Source of the DNA: Calycina herbarum
Lineage: Eukaryota > Ascomycota > Leotiomycetes > Helotiales > Pezizellaceae
DNA: 64,000 nt
Direction of reading: 5' to 3'
NCBI GenBank assembly: GCA_001414485.1
Contig: LLEY01000096.1
Span: 178,765-242,764, forward strand
Shown here: positions 57,300 to 64,000 of the stretch, piece by piece
Layout: each line of letters begins with the position of its first letter
How positions within the stretch are numbered: position 1 is the stretch's first letter
Translations under genes and position numbers: made by a program
Notes under the pieces: model-generated
The model's input: the letters and a program-made list of their open reading frames with translations, nothing else
Databases searched by the model: none
What the model was told of the DNA's origin: nothing

Positions 57300-58778
57300 A
57301 TGTCATCCACCGCGCAAGCTTACCAAGTTCATCATAACGACCCCTCCAAATCCCACCTCTCCCCGACTTTTACCTCAAACCTCGTCCTCGCGGATATTCC
57401 CATCCCAGCCCCAGGCCCAAACTCAGTGCTTGTCCGCATCCGCGCCGTCTCCCTCAACTACCGAGACCTCCTAACTATATCCGATTCTCCCCACTACCCA
57501 ATCCGTTCCCCAATCGGTCTTGTACCATGCGCTGATGGTTCCGGAGAAGTTTTATCAGTCGGCTCTGGCTCCAAATGGTCCAACAAAATCGGCGAACATG
57601 TAATCCTAGTTACCAACCGGGACTGGGTAGATGGAGACATCGAGGGTTTACAGATGGGCAATACGCTTGGAGCGGGAGATTGCAACGGAACATTGACGCA
57701 ATATATTGTTGTTGAGGATGAGTGGTTGATTAAAGCACCGTCAAATTTGAGTTTTGAGGAAAGTGCTGCCTTGCCTGTAGCTGGGGGGACCGCTATGAAT
57801 GTTTTGACTAGCGTTCAGGTAAAGAAGGGGACTACTGTCTTGACTCAAGGAACTGGCGGAGTAAGCTGTTTTGTTATTCAGGTATGTGATAGTCCATTTT
57901 TTGCCTTGCGAACTCCCCTTCTCGGAAACTCGTGGCTGAATGGAAAACTTTCTAGTTCGCAGCAGCAATGGGAGCCACAGTACTCGCAACCAGTTCCACC
58001 GACGCGAAACTCCAAGGGGCAAAGAAATTGGGAGCCACAGAACTAATCAACTACAACACTCACCCAGACTGGGAGTCAGAAGTCCTCCGTCTCACGAAGG
58101 GACGAGGTGTAGATCTTGTCTCCGATGTAGGTGGCTCTTCGACAGTCGAGCAAAGTATTATCTCCCTTCGTCAAGGTGGAACTGCTTGTTTGATTGGGTT
58201 TTTGACTCCACCGAAGGACACAGACATTGTGTTTTTGCTCATCAAAGAGGCTCGAACTTGTATGTTTTTCTCTCATTTGTCATCCACCCCGTTCTATGCG
58301 TTTTTGACAACAAGAAACCATTTACTTGGAAGGACTGAAATTAAGGGTGGGTGAGTTGGGGGTCGTGCCTTCCCTTCTCGGTTCAAACTTCCGGCATAGC
58401 AGGTCTAGTCGAGGAGCGGTCGAGGAGAGTCTAGGAAGGAGCGACCTCGAGTCCAGTCTACCCAGGTGATTGAGTCAAGGAAGGAACGACCTCGACCTCA
58501 ACATATGTCTTGAGAGTCGAAACATATCGAAACCAGCGGCAGACCTGTTTCTCAGGCTTCGAAATGCAACGAGAGACAACCAGGCTAACGAACGCGCAAC
58601 AACAGTGAAAGGAATCCTCGGCAACAGCAAGAAAATGCTTGAACAAATGGTAGAGCTCATCGAAAAGGAAAACCTCCATCCACCGATTGGGGCAGTTTAT
58701 GAGTGGAAAGATGCCAAGGAAGCATTCGAGAAATTGAAGAGTCAGGACTTCATTGGAAATATTGTCATTAAAGTCTGA
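57300..58778 (+). CDS. Zinc-free MDR oxidoreductase (quinone reductase-like alcohol dehydrogenase family)
   Basis: Three exons (57300-57881, 57956-58259, 58606-58778) splice in phase to 352 aa. The N-terminal GroES-like fold has VRIRAVSLNYRDLL and CADGSGEVLSVG. The cofactor domain carries LTQGTGGVSCF for NAD(P)H binding and continues after intron 1 with FAAAMGATVLATSS. The end, IGAVYEWKDAKEAFEKL, is typical of the family. Catalytic zinc ligands are missing, which points to quinone or enone reduction rather than classical alcohol oxidation. Intron 2 is about 346 bp, five times the usual size here, and is filled with GC-rich repeated words. Both splice sites are good and the family pattern (EART to LKGILGNSKKML) is intact, so the gene should be functional. 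Confidence 0.9.
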
Positions 58779-59899
58779 AAAAAGTGGTAGTTGCTGCAAA
58801 AAAGACGGATAATTTTGTTTTTTTTCGGGGTTTCATGAGCTGGATTATCAACCAAAGAATGAATATATATGAGTTTTAGTTTCGGGACTTCATAACCAAG
58901 AGAAATATGTGAAGCGTGTCCCGTTCTGACAACTCTTGAGGTATAAACAACAAACAACCTATTTATTAGAGCATCTTGAAAAAACAGGTGGAAAAAGGAA
59001 AGAGAGGGAAGGAGTCACAGCAAGACCCCCAACATGGTCGACTCGTCAAGGTCAAGAGGGAAAGAGGGAAAGAGGGAAAGACCGATCTCGAGTCCCTTCG
59101 AGGTGTACCAAGGTCCTCTGGTGCCTAGGTCGGTCGAGAGGCCGAGTGAGAGATGTCGAGGCTCTCGTGCAGGGAATGAGCGATGAAGACCGAAGACATC
59201 GACTGACATCGTCAGGGAAGGACCCACCACGCTACTTCCCAAAAGAGGTTAGCAAGGAGTATAAACCCCCCCTTCTCTCGGATTGAGGTTTTCGCTCCAT
59301 CCTCTCTTCACTTCAAATATCTTTGGGCCCACAACAACCACTTTGGATGCACCACATCATCTAAATGCAGATAGTAGCCCCACCTCCTGTATGTTGATTG
59401 ATATCTGCATCGCGAGCTTCTTGCACTCTCCATTTATTCAACGCACGCTTCCATAACGACCACGACACACTGAAGCCCGCATCTCTGACACCAGGCTTCG
59501 TGGGAACGACAGCTACTCTGCACAGGGTACCGTATTCGCCTACCAGCTACTCCAGGCAGCTGCTTCTGCAAAAGGCAATCATCGCAACAAGACATTCCTC
59601 ATAGATGAACCTCTTTTTGAAAGTTTTGCTTCTTTACATGGAGGACACTCTGACTATAAAAATTCCAGAAGCAAATAGTAAATACACCACACGAAGTAAA
59701 TTTTCATCAGCTGAGTTTCCGACTTGGAGGAAAGGGAAAGGTATGAGTTCTAGAATTTCGTGTACTAAATAATCTGAGAGAGAGCAAAGTATAAGACATA
59801 GTGGGAGTGCAATTCAAACCCTAAATCACCTCTAATTGTTTATAATAATACGATTATTCAGTCTCAAACCAAAACAAAACAAAGAAATAAACTACGAAA
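58779..59899. other. Intergenic with short tandem repeats
   Basis: Contains three to four copies of an 8-bp unit (GAGGGAAA) at 59057-59085 in a G/A-rich patch (58990-59240). The remainder is the leader of the small secreted protein gene. No other gene recognised. Confidence 0.45.
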
Positions 59900-60213
59900 A
59901 TGAAGTTCTCTCTCTTCGTCTCGGGGACCATTCTCTCCCTCTTAACAGGCATTTCAGCAAGCAGCTGGCAAAAAGGTAAGTACTGTGCTTCCACCTTTCT
60001 CATGTTCTTGGATATTGGATATCCTGCTCCCATCATTTCCCTTGCCCGGCCCCCCATCTTCTCTCGCAAACAATAGTTAATGAGAAAACAGACAAACTCG
60101 GCGGCAAATCAGCCATAGTAGCCGCTCTCAAACAAGAGATACTAGAACCTACACCAGACAATATCTATAACACCCTTTTCCAGTGCACGGATAATGACGG
60201 GGGAAACCTGTAA
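59900..60213 (+). CDS. Candidate small secreted protein, 70 aa, two exons
   Basis: Exon 1 (59900-59975) encodes MKFSLFVSGTILSLLTGISA followed by SSWQK. This is a classical signal peptide (Lys, a hydrophobic core, cleavage likely after ISA). A 101-bp intron (GTAAGT to AATAG) joins it in phase to exon 2 (60077-60213), which gives VNEKTDKLGGKSAIVAALKQ and ends CTDNDGGNL at a TAA. The mature peptide would be about 50 aa with one Cys, so it is not a disulfide-rich effector. The ATG has an A-rich context (CGAAAATG) and the upstream 100 bp are A-rich as in leaders. I recognise no family. The gene is too short to be found by frame length alone, so transcript evidence decides. Confidence 0.6.
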
Positions 60214-60620
60214 TTAAAAAGTGCAGGGGGTATTGTGAGGAGAAGAAAGAAGGGTTATGGGTCTAGTGGTACTTGCAAAGTTCAAGTGCTGAGTTGTCTG
60301 TTGTGAGTCTTGAGACATCAGGGTCATCGTCGTTCTTTTGCGAAGAACTGGGGGGGTTTTTCAAGGGTCGCTGTTATATTTGTCTTGTGATTCAGAGGGA
60401 CGTATCACCGAGAGCATCTGTATATTGTTCACGAAATGAACGAATGTTAGGTTCAGTCTCTTTTCCAAGGAGAGATTCAATTCCACTTTCATGACCCCAA
60501 ATCCGACTCTCAATATCACTCGCTTAAAATCTCAGAAGGAATTCAAACCTAGGGGTATCATTTCAAATTCAATCTATGCATGCATCTCTTTCCCCATAAT
60601 CCCGCAAACCCAAATATTCT
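60214..60620. other. Intergenic between convergent genes
   Basis: Shared 3' flank of the small secreted protein gene (+) and the coiled-coil gene (-). No further feature recognised. Confidence 0.4.
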
Positions 60621-62259
60621 CTAATCCATCGTACAAAGCACCTTAATTTTTACAACAACATTCCTTAAATATCCCCTCTCCCCGTTCTCATCACCCCACT
60701 TCACCACCCCGGGGAAAACCACACACCTAATCTCCCTCATACTCAGTTCCTCCTCGTCCTCTCCTCCAACATCCTCCATTTCCCCGGCTTCAAACATAGT
60801 CTGCTGATGTTCTTCGAGAACCGGCATATTTACTGTGAATACAGCCTTTTGGGCTCGGAGGAGACGGGAAAGGTCGATAGCGGATGCGAGAAGGGTACGC
60901 AGGGAGGAGTCGCGTGATTCTGAGGGTCGGGAGTCGGAGATTGAGGCGAGGAGGGTGTTAGTTTTTGATGCTAGGGTGTCGATGAGGTGCTCTGTTGCAG
61001 TGAGGAGCTTGGTGGGGGCTTCTTTGCGGAGGAGGGAGAGGGTCGTTGAGCGCCATTGGTTTATGGATTCTTCGGGGGCTGGTGGGCTGTGTCAGTCAAG
61101 AGGGTTATGTGCAGTTAAAAGAGTTTTGCGAACCCAAATCGCGAAGAAAGCTTTCCACTTTTGCTAGTTCTTCCGCTTTTTCTGGTGGTATACCGACGAA
61201 ATATGAGGTGAAGATGGTGTCAACAAGGAGTTGAGAGACTAGTGATTGGATGAAGTGAATTTTGGATGTTGACGCTAGGGTTTCATAATTGGGTAATAAG
61301 CGTAACAATTCTTCTTTCTGTTCTGGATCAGGTTTGGCGGTATCTACGACTGTCATTAGCTGCTTGTATATTATTGAAATTGAAACCCCCAATATTAAAA
61401 TCTCAATCCTCTCCTTAAATTCTAATCGAGTGAGAGGAGTGGATAGAGATAAAGAAATCTTCAACTCCAACTTAGTAGACCAGTAAAACGTACCAACCTT
61501 AACCCTCCTAAAATTGACAATAACCCAATTCTGTAACCCATTGCTCAACCTCCCCCATCCATCTCCAACACCCTCATCACTAACCTGTTCCTCTCCACCC
61601 CTCCCCCCTTTACTAACCCAGCTTTTCAACCCCCTCACCTGACCCCTCAACATATCAATAACCTCCTCCTTCTCCTTGACCTCCCCCATAGCCTCATTAT
61701 ACGCCTCCCGAAACGCATCCCTATCCAGCATCAAACTCGAAATCTTCATCTTAACCTCCCTATCCCTCTCCTGGTTCTCTGTTTGACTCCCCTGAAGCGC
61801 AGCCAACTCACTCCTCAATAACCTCAAAGAAGTATCAGTCTGCAAATACGTCTGATGAAGCGCCGTATGTTTCTGCTGCCAAAAATTCGAGTTCTCCCTC
61901 TCGTTGCCAAGTTTATGACTTAAAATAGTCAATTCCTTTTCAAATTCACTAGCCATAGTTTCCAATTCCTGTTCCAAAATCATGATTTTTTTCCCGCCGC
62001 CTTTTTCCTTTTCCCGGTCCTTCTCTTGTTTCTCACTTATTGATGTCGTCGCACTCGAAAGTCCCGATTCCTCCATTTCTTCCGGTGACCCATTTTGTGT
62101 GTGTATACTATCGCCCGTCGCACAACTTTTTATCGACGCGTTATCGCCATGATCGATTTTGGAGCGGCCGAGGGCAGCGCGGGGAGGGGTCGCGATGGGG
62201 GATTTGGCGGGGGGTCGGTGTTGGAGGGGGCGGGGTTTCTTTTCGGGGTGGGTGTTCAT
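60621..62259 (-). CDS. Coiled-coil fungal protein of unknown function, 477 aa
   Basis: Three exons (62259-61494, 61343-61134, 61078-60621) join in phase to about 477 aa. Residues 1-70 are Pro/Ser-rich and disordered. Residues 75-230 form a long coiled coil, for example IMILEQELETMASEFEKELT and KEKEEVIDMLRGQV. Then come LSNGLQNWVIVNFRRVKVD, a helical domain (FIQSLVSQLLVDTIFTSYFV) and a C-terminal segment EMEDVGGEDEEELSMREIRC with CVVFPGVVKWGDENG. The layout matches a fungal-only family with coiled coil plus a conserved C-terminal domain. Its role is unknown to me; a cytoskeletal or septal scaffold would fit the coiled coil, but that is a guess. The acceptor of intron 2 is the second AG, chosen by phase. 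Confidence 0.78.
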
Positions 62260-63380
62260 GATTTCGTTTTTGGTTTCGATACGAGAGGGTATAATGGTCG
62301 GATTCTGGACATCTTTTGGAAAGAATTGGTCCTTGTAAATGAGAGAGTATGGTGAGAGAAGTGAGGATTTATGGTGCTTTGTTTAAGAGTACTTGTTGGG
62401 GTGCTGAATGCGTCTGCCTAGAAACGGTTAAAACTCGGGCTTCTTCAGTGTCATCTCACGAGATATGCTGACCAACGTTGGAGTTGTATATAGAACCAGG
62501 ATTTCTCAATTGTAGGCACCCAAATTACTTCTGGAAAGTGAAACTGGAATTTCTTTCCTCGGCTTTAGGCCCCCGAAACCTTAGCCACTCTCTAGACATC
62601 AAAGGAATTTTGATTGCAAACCGAAAATTGGGGCTGGCATGCTTTGTTCACCAATCATGGAATTGACCAATTAAAATGGCTACAAAACAAAGACTTGATA
62701 TTTAATCCCCTTAATTGTTGGAATCTTTCTCGATGATTTGTATTAAGTAAAGGTTATTAAGATGAGTATCTAGTACTTTATACTTTGGAACTTATTCAAA
62801 ACATTCAATTAATCCAATCATTCTCGAACATTATAATGAAATAGTTAAAGTCAACTCTGAAGTAGTAATAGAATCTGTAATCATATGAGACTATGACTGG
62901 TGAATAAAGCAAACTAAGATGAGAAAATTCATATGTGAAAAGTGGTATAGGGATCTGAAATTGATAGCACTCGTAGAAGAGAACCAAACCCTCGCGGTGG
63001 ACAACAAAAGCGGCATAAAACTTTTTTGTATACCCTAGACAATTGAAATACTTAGGTTAATACAAAAAATTGTTTTAAGTATTTAGGGTAATTTACTCAA
63101 ATTGCCCTAAGAAGATAGAACGAAGAGCGAGGTAGGTAGGTACAAAGCTGAAGTATTCATTGTCACGTTTACAGTTCATCGCGAGCCGCCTTCACAAACT
63201 TTCCAGTCTTCGAAAATTCCATTTACAAGGAATTTTGTCGAAAGATCGCTTCAATGTTTCAACCAATCATATAGCAGATGATCTGGATGCATCGGAGCTT
63301 CCCCAATCGAACAATGATAACCTTGTTGCCACGAATCAGCATCGAACACACCTTTGTGGGGCCATTATGCATGACATCCA
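62260..63380. other. Intergenic, no gene seen
   Basis: Promoter side of the coiled-coil gene, then AT-rich sequence with no supported coding frame. It leads into the palindrome at 63384. Confidence 0.4.
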
Positions 63381-63383
63381 TAG

Positions 63384-63480
63384 CTACTCCCCCCCCCTAA
63401 TTACATTGTATGCGCACGATCGTTTTAGTATGGCAAATGTCTGTGCACCGTACAATGTAATTAGGGGGGGGGAGAGTAGG
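63384..63480. repeat. 97-bp near-perfect palindrome with C8-9/G9 tracts
   Basis: The left arm CTACTCCCCCCCCC, TAATTACATTGTA and GCGCAC is mirrored by the right arm GTGCAC, TACAATGTAATTA and a G9 tract ending GAGAGTAG. About 34 bp pair on each side of a 25-29 bp loop. Such foldback units are typical of very short MITEs or of fused terminal repeats. Confidence 0.85.
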
Positions 63481-64000
63481 TGTTGACAGGTAGGGGTGGG
63501 CGTAATACGTAAAGCAGGATATGTTTCCGCGTAAACTGTATTATAACGATAATAGAGGTTTACTCTTTATAATACAGGTACGTGACGCTAAGAAGACTAA
63601 GCTCTAACCAAGGGTCTTTGTTTACTAGTGTTATATTAGTATATGTTAACTTCTTTTACCTCTTATCTTCTTCTCTTCTTTCTAAACTTTTAAAAGCGAT
63701 AATAATACTTAAATATTCTATTTAAGTTAATAAAAACTTCTTTTCTATAACGTGGTTTATCAGCGAGTCGCGCACTTTTTTTATATATAAAAAACGTCCG
63801 TGCGTAACCGTGCACTTTCTTTATTTATTAATATAAAATAGTAAAATTAAAAATTTAGTTTTATTATTATATAAATAAATAGGATTTTAATTTTCAAAAG
63901 CTTACTAAGCTTATTAGCTAATTCGCTTAAAATTACCCTTGTATTTATGTTTTTTTATTTGTTTTCTTAATAACTAAGTAATTATAATTAATAAGCTCTT
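63481..64000. other. AT-rich sequence, probable RIP-altered repeat
   Basis: From about 63540 the sequence becomes strongly AT-rich, with many TTTATA and TTAATA words and no open frame, and stays so to the window end. This is the pattern left by repeat-induced point mutation in ascomycete transposons. Family unknown. Confidence 0.5.

Noticed and set aside
1..64000. CRISPR arrays, bacterial operons or prophage
   Set aside because: No regularly spaced direct repeats. Introns and gene content are eukaryotic.

Overview
This is nuclear DNA of a filamentous ascomycete (Pezizomycotina). The evidence is short GT-AG introns (mostly 47-80 bp), single-copy eukaryotic housekeeping genes (MPH1, PRP16, PWP1, ORC3, NPL4, SEC66, TVP23), fungus-specific families (HET domain, Zn2Cys6 regulator, a C2H2-HET-NB-ARC-TPR receptor) and AT-rich repeat remnants with C-to-T changes of the RIP type. 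The gene flavour suggests Leotiomycetes, but that rank is a guess. Gene models were built by hand from splice signals, phase agreement and remembered family conservation; none was checked by a search or by RNA data.

The left part (about 0.5-20 kb) is ordinary core genome. It holds a penta-EF-hand protein (+), TVP23 (-), MPH1 (-), PRP16 (-) divergent from PWP1 (+), an unknown 254-aa protein (+) and a Tls1/C9orf78-like splicing factor (+). Gene-poor stretches separate some of these.

The middle (about 20-40 kb) is an accessory, repeat-bearing island with much gene decay. It contains a large C2H2-HET-NB-ARC-TPR (NLR-type) gene carrying two apparent frameshifts, and a truncated partner-like ORF facing away from it. 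It also has an orphan 224-aa ORF, a RING protein, a two-exon 337-aa orphan, an intact SET/TPR methyltransferase-like gene and a 5'-truncated HET pseudogene. A von Willebrand A gene in the island has an in-frame stop, a frameshift and a 521-bp TA-flanked MITE inserted in it. Two truncated copies of the same MITE and LTR-like remnants lie nearby.

The right part (about 40-62.4 kb) returns to core genes: a small membrane protein, a degenerate tRNA-Ile(UAU)-like locus, a GPATCH11-like G-patch protein (+), a mitochondrial PPR protein (-) divergent from ORC3 (+), and a Zn2Cys6 regulator (-). These are followed by NPL4 (-) divergent from SEC66 (+), an unknown 147-aa protein (+), a zinc-free MDR oxidoreductase with an oversized intron (+), a spliced 70-aa candidate secreted protein (+) and a 477-aa coiled-coil protein (-). 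The window ends in AT-rich sequence next to a 97-bp near-perfect palindrome.

The most interesting parts are the decayed NLR/HET/vWA island, with its MITE that can be conceptually excised to restore the reading frame, and the short secreted-protein gene.
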